A stretch of 25,543 nt of DNA from positions 1 to 25,543 of the forward strand of contig DNGG01000290.1 in the NCBI GenBank assembly GCA_003486675.1. The letters run 5' to 3'. Shown here piece by piece: positions 1 through 5,330 of the stretch. Both the position numbers and the translations under genes were made by a program. The DNA is from Cyanobacteria bacterium UBA11372. Lineage in GTDB: Bacteria; Cyanobacteriota; Cyanobacteriia; Cyanobacteriales; Aerosakkonemataceae. The notes below the pieces were generated by a model. The model was given only the letters and a program-made list of their open reading frames with translations, ran no database searches and was not told the origin of the DNA. Positions within the stretch are counted from its first letter, which is position 1, and each line of letters opens with the position of its first letter.

Positions 1-203
1 CTCAGTGCGTCCGCGCTTGCCCGCTTGACGTGCTGGAGATGGTTCCCTGGGATGGCTGCAAAGCCGGTCAGATTGCCTCGTCTCCTCGCACGGAAGACTG
101 CGTCGGCTGCAAGCGTTGCGAAACTGCCTGTCCTACTGACTTTTTGAGCATCCGGGTTTACCTGGGCGCTGAAACTACCCGCAGTATGGGTCTGGCTTAC
201 TAA
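1..203 (+). CDS. psaC: Photosystem I iron-sulfur center subunit PsaC (5'-truncated by window)
   Basis: PsaC binds the terminal 4Fe-4S clusters FA and FB on the stromal/cytoplasmic face of photosystem I and passes electrons to ferredoxin or flavodoxin. The first complete codon is at position 3. The 66 visible residues read like residues 16-81 of the 81-residue family, so only about 15 N-terminal residues are missing. Visible motifs are CVRACPLDVLEMVPWDGCK and CVGCKRCETACPTDF, which carry cluster-ligand cysteines, and the invariant C-terminus RSMGLAY. The reading frame ends with TAA at 201-203. A large perfect inverted repeat follows within 30 nt. The protein is so conserved that the identification is close to certain; the upstream promoter lies outside the window. 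Confidence 0.98.
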   Translation, partial: QCVRACPLDVLEMVPWDGCKAGQIASSPRTEDCVGCKRCETACPTDFLSIRVYLGAETTRSMGLAY

Positions 204-229
204 ACAAGTCCTGCGTCAGCAGTAACTGG

Positions 230-299
230 GGGCTTTCGCATTGCGGCAATTAAACTCTGCTTCCATTGGTCGGGTATTTTTTCCGCAATGCGAAAGCCC
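230..299 (+). terminator. 17-bp perfect inverted repeat downstream of psaC (terminator or 3'-end stabiliser)
   Basis: Arms at 230-246 and 283-299 (GGGCTTTCGCATTGCGG and its exact complement) are separated by a 36-nt spacer. The structure starts 27 nt after the psaC stop codon. A T-rich stretch (TATTTTTT) lies just inside the 3' arm rather than after it, so this is not a textbook intrinsic terminator. It could instead protect the 3' end of the abundant psaC mRNA or be a mobile palindrome. Confidence 0.5.
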
Positions 300-308
300 A
301 TACACTAG

Positions 309-333
309 GCGATCGCCTATGAGTAGCGATCGC
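309..333. repeat. Two HIP1 octamers (GCGATCGC)
   Basis: Copies lie at 309-316 and 326-333. HIP1 is the highly over-represented palindrome of many cyanobacterial genomes. Further copies occur throughout the window, for example at 6270, 7744, 8541, 12943, an overlapping pair at 13081-13094, and 17526. They support a cyanobacterial host and long residence of the giant genes there. Confidence 0.9.
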
Positions 334-407
334 TCACCTCTTCTTCTTGGGGGTGGGCTACCAGTCTAAGGTGGAACAAGCTCTATTACCGAAAAAATTG
401 GGTTGTT

Positions 408-430
408 AGCCCCGTCCTTCCAGGACGGCT
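408..430 (+). repeat. Left-end hairpin of the IS remnant
   Basis: Stem CCGTCCT (412-418), loop TCC, stem AGGACGG (422-428), extendable outward by AGC/CT pairing with one bulged base. The position and size match the sub-terminal hairpins that TnpA recognises at IS200/IS605 ends. It is not followed by a T-run, so terminator function is less likely. Confidence 0.6.
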
Positions 431-637
431 TTAGAGACTAGATACAGACTCAGTAGCTATAAAACTGGGCAACTGTGAGATAATAACTTTCGTGGTCAGG
501 GTAATCAACCACTTAAAACACCCAGAGCCGAAAAGGCATCGCACCTTGAAAACTGGAGATCTGGGGTTCTGATGGGAAAAGCACCATCAGGTAAAATCTT
601 CATGCAACAAGTACCAGAAAACCAAACTTTTAAGGTT

Positions 638-775
638 GAAACTGTAGGGTAGGGCATACCCAAACAGACTTCTGCAATGGAGTGAAAGCTTGGGGACAGA
701 ACCACCTCTGGCGCAAGAGGGGCAACTCAATTGTGGTAAGTGGACTGGATGAACCAAGAATCCTCGCCCTTCTAG
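638..775 (+). pseudogene. tnpB 3' end remnant (frameshifted)
   Basis: Only the C-terminal tail of a TnpB-like protein can be recognised. One frame (from 652) gives GHTQTDFCNGVKAWG, resembling the ...TVGHTxT...NAWG tails of cyanobacterial TnpB proteins. A TVG lies just upstream in another frame (around 643-649). A third segment at 749-775 encodes MNQESSPF and TAG, a common terminal peptide of these transposon proteins. In that last frame an in-frame TAA at 737-739 separates the pieces, so the gene is broken by at least two frame changes and lacks the RuvC-like domain. No protein is expected. Confidence 0.55.
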
Positions 776-791
776 GGCGATGGAGTGTCAA
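640..791 (+). ncRNA. Putative omegaRNA-like right-end RNA (solo, without tnpB)
   Basis: In tnpB transposons the guide RNA (omegaRNA/reRNA) overlaps the tnpB 3' end and runs through the right-end hairpin to the element boundary, with the guide taken from flanking DNA. Here the equivalent region holds a hairpin CCTCT-GGCGCA-AGAGG (around 705-720) and the right-end hairpin at 764-780, ending at TCAA (788-791). The flanking bases from 792 would be the guide. Whether it is still transcribed, and whether a TnpB elsewhere in the genome could use it, cannot be told from this window. Confidence 0.4.
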
Positions 792-912
792 AAGATTCAA
801 CATTTTTCTCCCTTGCCCAGCCGCTCCGATTTGAGTTGTGCTATCCTACCAAACACACCTTGGCAAGCTGGTTGTTAGTGATTGAGCAAACCACTAAGGA
901 GTGATGAGCTAA

Positions 913-2808
913 ATGTGCGGAATCGTTGGCTATATCGGCACTCAAGCGGCAAGTGAAATTTTGCTTTCTGGGTTAGAGAAACTCGAATACCGGGGCTATG
1001 ATTCTGCCGGAATCGCCACGGTGTGGGAAGGTGAAGTTAACTGCGTCCGTGCCAAAGGGAAACTCGATAACCTGCGCGATAAACTGATGGGGATGGAAAA
1101 TCCAGCCTCTGTCGGCATCGGACACACGCGCTGGGCTACCCACGGTAAACCAGAAGAGTACAATGCCCATCCGCACATGGATACGGCAATGCGCGTGGCG
1201 GTGGTACAAAATGGCATTGTGGAAAATTATCGCGAGTTGCGGGAAGAATTAAAGCAACGAGGACACAAGTTTCGTTCGGATACGGATACGGAAGTTATCC
1301 CCCACTTAATTGCTGAATTTTTAGCTAAAACTCAAGCTGCGGATGCCTATCACCCCTCACCGTTACTAGAAGCAGTCCGACAAGCTGTAAATAAACTACA
1401 AGGGGCATTTGCGATCGCAGTCATCAGCGCCGACTACCCCGATGAGATCGTTGCCGTCAGGCAACAAGCACCCCTCGTAGTGGGATTTGGTCAAGGGGAA
1501 TTTTTCTGCGCTTCTGATACGCCAGCGATCGTTTCCCATACCCGCGCCGTACTACCCTTAGAAAATGGGGAAATGGCGCTGCTAACGCATTTGGGGGTAG
1601 AAATTTATAACTTTGCAGGCGATCGCCTCAAAAAAGCCCCCAAGTTGCTTTCTTTGAACCCAATTTTGGTGGAAAAACAGGGATTCCGCCACTTCATGGT
1701 CAAAGAAATTTACGAACAACCCGCCGTGGTAAGGGCTTGCTTAGAAGCTTACATTAATCCAGATTGGAATGCCGCCACCAAAGAACCACCCGTCAATCTC
1801 AAACTGGCAGCATCTCTCTACGAAAATTTAGAACAAATTGAAATCGTCGCCTGCGGTACCTCCTGGCACGCCGGATTAGTCGGAAAATATCTGTTAGAAC
1901 AGTTAGCGGAAATTCCCACCTCGGTGCAATATGCGTCGGAATTTCGCTACGCACCTCCGCCTTTAACTCGCAATACCCTCACTATCGGCATTACCCAATC
2001 GGGAGAAACAGCCGATACTCTAGCCGCGTTGGCAATGGAAAAGCAACGCCGAATCGAAAAAGGCGGTAAGTTTGAGTCAAGGTTGCTAGGAATTACCAAT
2101 CGTCCCGAAAGTTCCTTGGCGGCAATTGTCCCCAATTTGATCGATACCCACGCGGGGATTGAAATTGGGGTGGCAGCGACTAAATCTTTTGTCGCCCAAT
2201 TAATGGCATTTTACTGTTTGGCTTTGGATTTAGCCTATAGACGCCAGACGCTGCCTTTATCGAGAATTGAAGAAATAATTACTGGATTGCACTTGCTACC
2301 GGCGCAGATTGAAATGCTGTTGGGCAATCAAGAAAAGTCCCTCGAAGAGTTAGCCCACGATTTTGTAGAAACGCAAGATTTTATTTTTGTGGGCAGGGGA
2401 ATTAATTTCCCGATTGCTTTAGAAGGGGCGCTGAAACTGAAGGAAATTAGTTATATCCATGCGGAAGGCTATCCCGCTGGAGAGATGAAACACGGGCCAA
2501 TCGCGTTGTTAGATACTAAAGTGCCGGTGGTGGCGATCGCAGTCAAAGGCAGCGTCTACGAAAAAGTCCTCTCCAACGCCCAAGAAGCAAAGGCACGGGA
2601 TTCAAGATTGATTGGCGTGACTCAAATGAACGATGGCGAAGCAGGGGAAATCTTTGATGACTTGTTGCCCATCCCGCCAGTAGATGAGTTGCTTTCGCCG
2701 ATTTTGACCGTGATTCCGCTGCAATTATTGGCGTATCACATCGCCGCCCGTCGCGGGCTGGATGTGGATCAGCCCCGGAATTTGGCAAAATCAGTGACGG
2801 TGGAGTAA
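913..2808 (+). CDS. glmS: Glutamine--fructose-6-phosphate aminotransferase (isomerizing) GlmS
   Basis: GlmS makes glucosamine-6-phosphate from fructose-6-phosphate and glutamine, the first committed step to UDP-GlcNAc for peptidoglycan and outer-membrane glycans. It is a cytoplasmic homodimer. The start is fixed by MCGIVGYIG: Cys2 becomes the N-terminal nucleophile of the Ntn glutaminase domain. Further glutaminase motifs are YRGYDSAG (26-33) and GHTRWATHG (70-78). The C-terminal half holds two SIS sugar-isomerase domains, with CGTSWHAG starting at Cys314 and the block from about residue 502 (ALEGALKLKEISYIHAEGYP). It ends in the family-typical PRNLAKSVTVE. At 631 residues it is slightly longer than the ~610 of E. 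coli. AAGGAG (895-900) lies 12 nt before the ATG. No glmS ribozyme is evident in the short leader. The gene appears monocistronic. Confidence 0.97.
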   Translation: MCGIVGYIGTQAASEILLSGLEKLEYRGYDSAGIATVWEGEVNCVRAKGKLDNLRDKLMGMENPASVGIGHTRWATHGKPEEYNAHPHMDTAMRVAVVQNGIVENYRELREELKQRGHKFRSDTDTEVIPHLIAEFLAKTQAADAYHPSPLLEAVRQAVNKLQGAFAIAVISADYPDEIVAVRQQAPLVVGFGQGEFFCASDTPAIVSHTRAVLPLENGEMALLTHLGVEIYNFAGDRLKKAPKLLSLNPILVEKQGFRHFMVKEIYEQPAVVRACLEAYINPDWNAATKEPPVNLKLAASLYENLEQIEIVACGTSWHAGLVGKYLLEQLAEIPTSVQYASEFRYAPPPLTRNTLTIGITQSGETADTLAALAMEKQRRIEKGGKFESRLLGITNRPESSLAAIVPNLIDTHAGIEIGVAATKSFVAQLMAFYCLALDLAYRRQTLPLSRIEEIITGLHLLPAQIEMLLGNQEKSLEELAHDFVETQDFIFVGRGINFPIALEGALKLKEISYIHAEGYPAGEMKHGPIALLDTKVPVVAIAVKGSVYEKVLSNAQEAKARDSRLIGVTQMNDGEAGEIFDDLLPIPPVDELLSPILTVIPLQLLAYHIAARRGLDVDQPRNLAKSVTVE

Positions 2809-2912
2809 GGGATTTTAGACAGAGCGCGATCGCTTGGCTCGATAATGGGATATGAGCGATCGCATTTATTTGAGAATGATGGTGGCAAAATCAGATCTCC
2901 CATCTGCGCTTT

Positions 2913-3036
2913 CAACCCGCCAGCGATTAAAATCGCTGGCTAATAACGAACGTCCACTCGTGTGGACTAAAAGCTTTTCTAATCGGATTGATCCGACTTC
3001 AGCTATTAGACTCTTAATTTATTCCCCGGCGGGTTG
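2913..3036. repeat. 124-bp interspersed palindromic element with terminal inverted repeats
   Basis: Terminal inverted repeats CAACCCGCC (2913-2921) and GGCGGGTTG (3028-3036) enclose several hairpins. They are GCCAGCGAT/ATCGCTGGC (2919-2927 with 2932-2940), CTAATA/TATTAG (2940-2945 with 3004-3009), GTCCAC/GTGGAC (2952-2957 with 2962-2967) and TCGGA/TCCGA (2983-2987 with 2992-2996). A further small hairpin CAGAT-CTCCC-ATCTG (2892-2906) lies just outside the left end. As RNA it would form a branched, cloverleaf-like fold. The layout resembles multi-copy intergenic repeats of filamentous cyanobacteria. There is no coding content. A TTG-initiated extension of the next gene would start inside its right end, which argues against that start. 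Confidence 0.7.
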
Positions 3037-3075
3037 TCGCAACTGGTGCAAGATATAAACAAAGGAATATTTAGC

Positions 3076-3570
3076 ATGAAGGAGGGTACTTTGTACCAGC
3101 CACTCCTGGAATTTCTGCGCGAAAACAATCAAGACGAATTAACTCTAACTTTTGCAGAAATCGAGGCGCTGATCGATAGCAAACTGCCCGATTCAGCACG
3201 CAGTCAACGGGCATGGTGGAGCAATCGCCGCAAAGGCGCACTGCAAGCCTCAGCCTGGATGGAAGTAGGTTATCCCGTTGAGGATGTCGATTTTGAACGG
3301 CAACAGGTGACATTTCGCAAACCGATTATTCAACCAAAAGTTCCCCGCGTCAGTAGAAGAGGATTGTGGAATGGCAACCTAATAAAGGCACTGCGGCTGC
3401 ACATGAACTTGACACAAACAGAATTTGCCCAACAGCTAGGTGTACGTCAGGCGACGGTCAGCGAATGGGAAAATGAAGTGCGTGAGCCTAGCCGCTCCAC
3501 GTCGAAACATTTAGACTTAGTTGCTCGTATGGTTGGATTGACATATCGGGAAGAGAACCAGAATTTCTAA
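3076..3570 (+). CDS. DUF7662-like / XRE-family helix-turn-helix protein
   Basis: A 164-residue probable DNA-binding protein. Residues about 5-82 resemble the DUF7662 domain, with hallmark TFAEIEALI (25-33), LPDSAR and RAWWSN (45-50), then the tail (W)MEVGYPVEDVDFERQQVTF. Residues about 101-155 form an XRE/Cro-type helix-turn-helix: LTQTEFAQQLGVRQATVSEW, with the recognition helix near 124-135. The ATG at 3076 is chosen because AAAGGA (3061-3066) is well placed before it; a longer TTG start at 3034 falls inside the palindromic repeat. The HTH suggests a transcriptional regulator or an antitoxin-like protein, but no toxin partner is next to it. The DUF7662 function is not known to me. No convincing terminator follows, and the next short ORF begins within 40 nt. 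Confidence 0.8.
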   Translation: MKEGTLYQPLLEFLRENNQDELTLTFAEIEALIDSKLPDSARSQRAWWSNRRKGALQASAWMEVGYPVEDVDFERQQVTFRKPIIQPKVPRVSRRGLWNGNLIKALRLHMNLTQTEFAQQLGVRQATVSEWENEVREPSRSTSKHLDLVARMVGLTYREENQNF

Positions 3571-3604
3571 ATATCGCGCTTGACTCCTATTCAGTTTTAG
3601 TATA

Positions 3605-3802
3605 TTGTCAGAGTCTCATCATACTCCGGCAACGCAACCCCAAATTTGTTCTCGTTCCCCTACTACCGTGCAACGCTGGTTTAAACGCGATCGCAATTAT
3701 CGCTCCCCCAAACGTTGCGATTTGTACGATCTCGCCCTCATGGATTTTCTCTTAGAGCATTTTGAAGAGATTCCGACTGAACTGTTCAATCTGCTATGTT
3801 AG
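3605..3802 (+). CDS. Short helix-turn-helix-like protein, possibly a remnant
   Basis: An open frame of 65 codons from a TTG. The segment from about residue 17 (SRSPTTVQRWFKRDRNYRSP) looks like the turn and recognition helix of a small HTH protein. It is followed by an acidic, leucine-rich tail LALMDFLLEHFEEIP ending at TAG. The coding character is good after residue 15, while the first ~12 residues look non-native and no ribosome binding site precedes the TTG. I therefore suspect a 5'-truncated gene whose original N-terminus, including the first HTH helices, has been lost. TTGACT (3580-3585) and TATATT (3601-3606), 15 nt apart, could be a weak promoter but would put transcription start after the TTG. 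I do not recognise a named family. Confidence 0.4.
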   Translation: MSESHHTPATQPQICSRSPTTVQRWFKRDRNYRSPKRCDLYDLALMDFLLEHFEEIPTELFNLLC

Positions 3803-3837
3803 CGCCAGTCGAGGCGTAAAAATTAACAAGTAGATAT

Positions 3838-3856
3838 TTCCAGGCGCTGCCTGGAA
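3838..3856 (+). terminator. Perfect 8-bp hairpin, possible terminator
   Basis: TTCCAGGC (3838-3845), GCT loop, GCCTGGAA (3849-3856), 36 nt after the short HTH-like ORF. The stem is strong, but no uninterrupted T-run follows (GTAATTTAAG), so the terminator call is tentative; it could be a small dispersed palindrome. Confidence 0.35.
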
Positions 3857-4333
3857 GTAATTTAAGCTAGGTGGCGATCGCAATTTAAATTTGGTTTCAG
3901 ACTTAAGGGCTTTTCAGAGCAATTGACTCACTCAGTAATTATACGTAATCCGCTTTTACAAGTATCCCCTCGCTCTGGAAGCGTATCTACAAGGAGACAA
4001 CACTTTTGGCGGATTGGCAATATTTAGCCTAAAAAAATTATTGGATGAGGGAAACACGTAAACAACTGAATTTATGCCTCAGTAATTTCACGACTTTTAA
4101 CCCCGGAAAAAATCAGCGGAAAATAGATTCGCCCTTTCGCTTAAAAATCATGTATAATCCAAGTAAAAATAGCTAGATAAAATCCACTAAATGTTAGCCA
4201 AAAAGCTAGGGATACGCTAGAAATACTGATAAATCAACCGTTAAGTACAGATATTGAAGGTTTCAAAGACAATTATGGAAAACAGACAAGTTAAGCAACA
4301 ATCAAAAATCAAGAATATAAACTGAAAAAAAAT
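3857..4333. other. Spacer of about 480 bp without a supported gene
   Basis: It contains a HIP1 copy near 3875, a 40-codon open stretch without a good start (3939-4061, not recognised), a TATAAT at 4153-4158, and a 16-codon ATG-initiated mini-ORF (4275-4325) ending 8 nt before queD. AT content rises toward queD. I see no riboswitch motif that I can identify with confidence. Confidence 0.6.
4153..4158 (+). promoter_or_regulatory. Candidate -10 box upstream of queD
   Basis: Perfect TATAAT about 175 nt before the queD start codon. No good -35 hexamer is seen at 16-19 nt spacing. If used, the mRNA would have a long AT-rich leader containing the mini-ORF at 4275-4325. Confidence 0.35.
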
Positions 4334-4723
4334 ATGCCACGCTGGAAATTGGTCACTGAATTTTCTATTGATAGCGCCCACTATATCAAAAACTACAAAG
4401 GCCCCTGCGGTAGGCTGCACGGTCATACATACCGGATCAAAATTGAGGCAACTGCCAATCAACTTTACTCGTCGGAATTCGTTCCTAACAAGGTAATGGT
4501 GGCGGATTTCAGGACGCTGCGCTGGGCGAAACAAGATGTGACCAAGGGGGGATTGGATCACTGCATTTTGAATGAGGTGCTACCGCCCGAATACGAAACG
4601 ACAGCAGAAATGATAGCTCAGTATATTTACGACCAGACGAAGAAGCGTCTACCGGAAGGGGTAAAGCTCAAGGTTGCCGTATCTGAAACGCCCAGTAGTT
4701 GGGTGGAGTATGAAGATGATTAG
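4334..4723 (+). CDS. queD: 6-carboxy-5,6,7,8-tetrahydropterin synthase (QueD / PTPS family)
   Basis: A 129-residue PTPS-fold enzyme expected to convert dihydroneopterin triphosphate to 6-carboxytetrahydropterin in the queuosine (preQ0) pathway. It is cytoplasmic and zinc-dependent. Zinc ligands are His16 (in DSAHYI), His29 and His31 (in RLHGHTYRI). The catalytic Cys25 precedes them in the spacing CxxxHGH, which marks the QueD (PTPS-I) subfamily rather than eukaryotic PTPS. Other conserved parts are Asp75-His76 (LDHCILNE) and Glu118 (VSETPSSWVEY). The length is normal for the family. The ATG follows an A-rich stretch with no clear Shine-Dalgarno sequence, and no in-frame ATG lies between it and the upstream stop at 4292. 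No other queuosine genes are adjacent. A cyanobacterial pterin-pathway role other than queuosine cannot be excluded. Confidence 0.9.
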   Translation: MPRWKLVTEFSIDSAHYIKNYKGPCGRLHGHTYRIKIEATANQLYSSEFVPNKVMVADFRTLRWAKQDVTKGGLDHCILNEVLPPEYETTAEMIAQYIYDQTKKRLPEGVKLKVAVSETPSSWVEYEDD

Positions 4724-5330
4724 AGCAGCAAGTGCGATCGCCTGTTGAGTCGAAGCGGTGAAAATAAATTTCCCTTTACCCCTTTGCAAGTGTATTGTCC
4801 CGCTAATGGCTGGTAGCCTAGGTTGAGACGCGATCGCTTGCTAATTGACTCGTTTCTCAGCAGTTGCGATCGCGCACCTGTTGGGGACTTAAACCGAACT
4901 CAGGTATTTCGACTAGCTCTTTTGTTACTATTAGTAAATACTTATTAAAAAGTGTTGATTCGCTCAGATTTATTACCAAAATAATGATTAAGATGATTGT
5001 TGATGATGACTTTAGTTTCGGTGTCGGGGTCAAGCTTAAGTTTTCACCAATTTATATAAAGTCACTCAATCAAACACATCATTTTACAGTCGGTGCATCA
5101 GGGGTAATTCTTCAGGATAGATGAGCGCCATTTTTAACATCTACCCCAAGAAGTTTTTTTTCAATAATACTTTGATCCAGAAAACGATTAAATCTTGATA
5201 CCTGGGCGTCATAAAAATTAATCGCCAATTTTTTGGTCTACCCATCTCAATGACGAATCTGCCGCTCGGGGCAATAGTAACCTGGGATAGTTCATACTGC
5301 TAAAAATTTGTGTCAGTGGAGAAAACGACA
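4724..5330. other. Spacer of about 600 bp before the giant operon
   Basis: Three HIP1 copies lie in the first ~150 nt (near 4734, 4830, 4865). An 86-codon open frame (4864-5124) has no recognisable domain and no ribosome binding site, and I do not call it. A TAGATG/CATCTA hairpin plus T8 is at 5118-5161. The last 170 nt should hold the promoter of the giant genes, but I find no convincing -35/-10 pair. Confidence 0.6.
5101..5161 (+). terminator. Weak candidate terminator upstream of the giant operon
   Basis: TAGATG (5118-5123) pairs with CATCTA (5138-5143). Outer GGGG (5101-5104) can pair with CCCC (5144-5147) across a bulge, and a run of eight T residues follows at 5154-5161. The large loop and bulge make it weak. 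It would insulate the giant genes from queD transcription. Confidence 0.3.

Larger units (their letters stand above)
408..791 (+). mobile_element. Decayed IS200/IS605-type (tnpB-carrying) element remnant
   Basis: This stretch of about 384 bp between psaC and glmS has one short hairpin near each end, as in IS200/IS605-type single-strand transposons. The left hairpin is CCGTCCT-TCC-AGGACGG (412-428) and the right hairpin is TCGCCCT-TCT-AGGGCGA (764-780). The right end reads AAGAATC, hairpin, then GGAGTGTCAA, which resembles the right-end layout of tnpB elements such as ISDra2. Just inside are fragments of a TnpB C-terminus in two frames: GHTQTDFCNGVKAWG from 652 and MNQESSPF followed by a stop (749-775). 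No tnpA or tnpB catalytic region remains. The exact left boundary is uncertain; a TTAC at 386-389 is one possible target site. I recognise the family from its ends; no database comparison was made. Confidence 0.65.

Noticed and set aside
505..705. Minus-strand open frame of 66 codons in the psaC-glmS spacer
   Set aside because: It lies inside the IS200/IS605-type remnant, shows no domain, and is antisense to the TnpB tail fragments.
2852..3058. Plus-strand open frame of 68 codons after glmS
   Set aside because: Most of it is made of the multi-hairpin repeat element; there is no ribosome binding site or recognisable protein.
3034..3075. TTG-initiated N-terminal extension of the XRE protein
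   Set aside because: The TTG lies in the terminal repeat of the palindromic element, while ATG 3076 has a good AAAGGA upstream and fits the domain start.
3939..4061. Open stretch encoding ...YKYPLALEAYLQGDNTFGG... with stop at 4059
   Set aside because: It looks somewhat protein-like, but there is no start codon in place and no family is recognised; possibly a gene remnant, not supportable.
3857..4333. preQ1 riboswitch ahead of queD
   Set aside because: I looked for the short preQ1-I hairpin and A-rich tail pattern and did not find a convincing match.
4864..5124. 86-codon plus-strand ORF before the giant operon
   Set aside because: TTG start within a HIP1 site, no ribosome binding site, no recognisable domain, AT-rich spacer composition.
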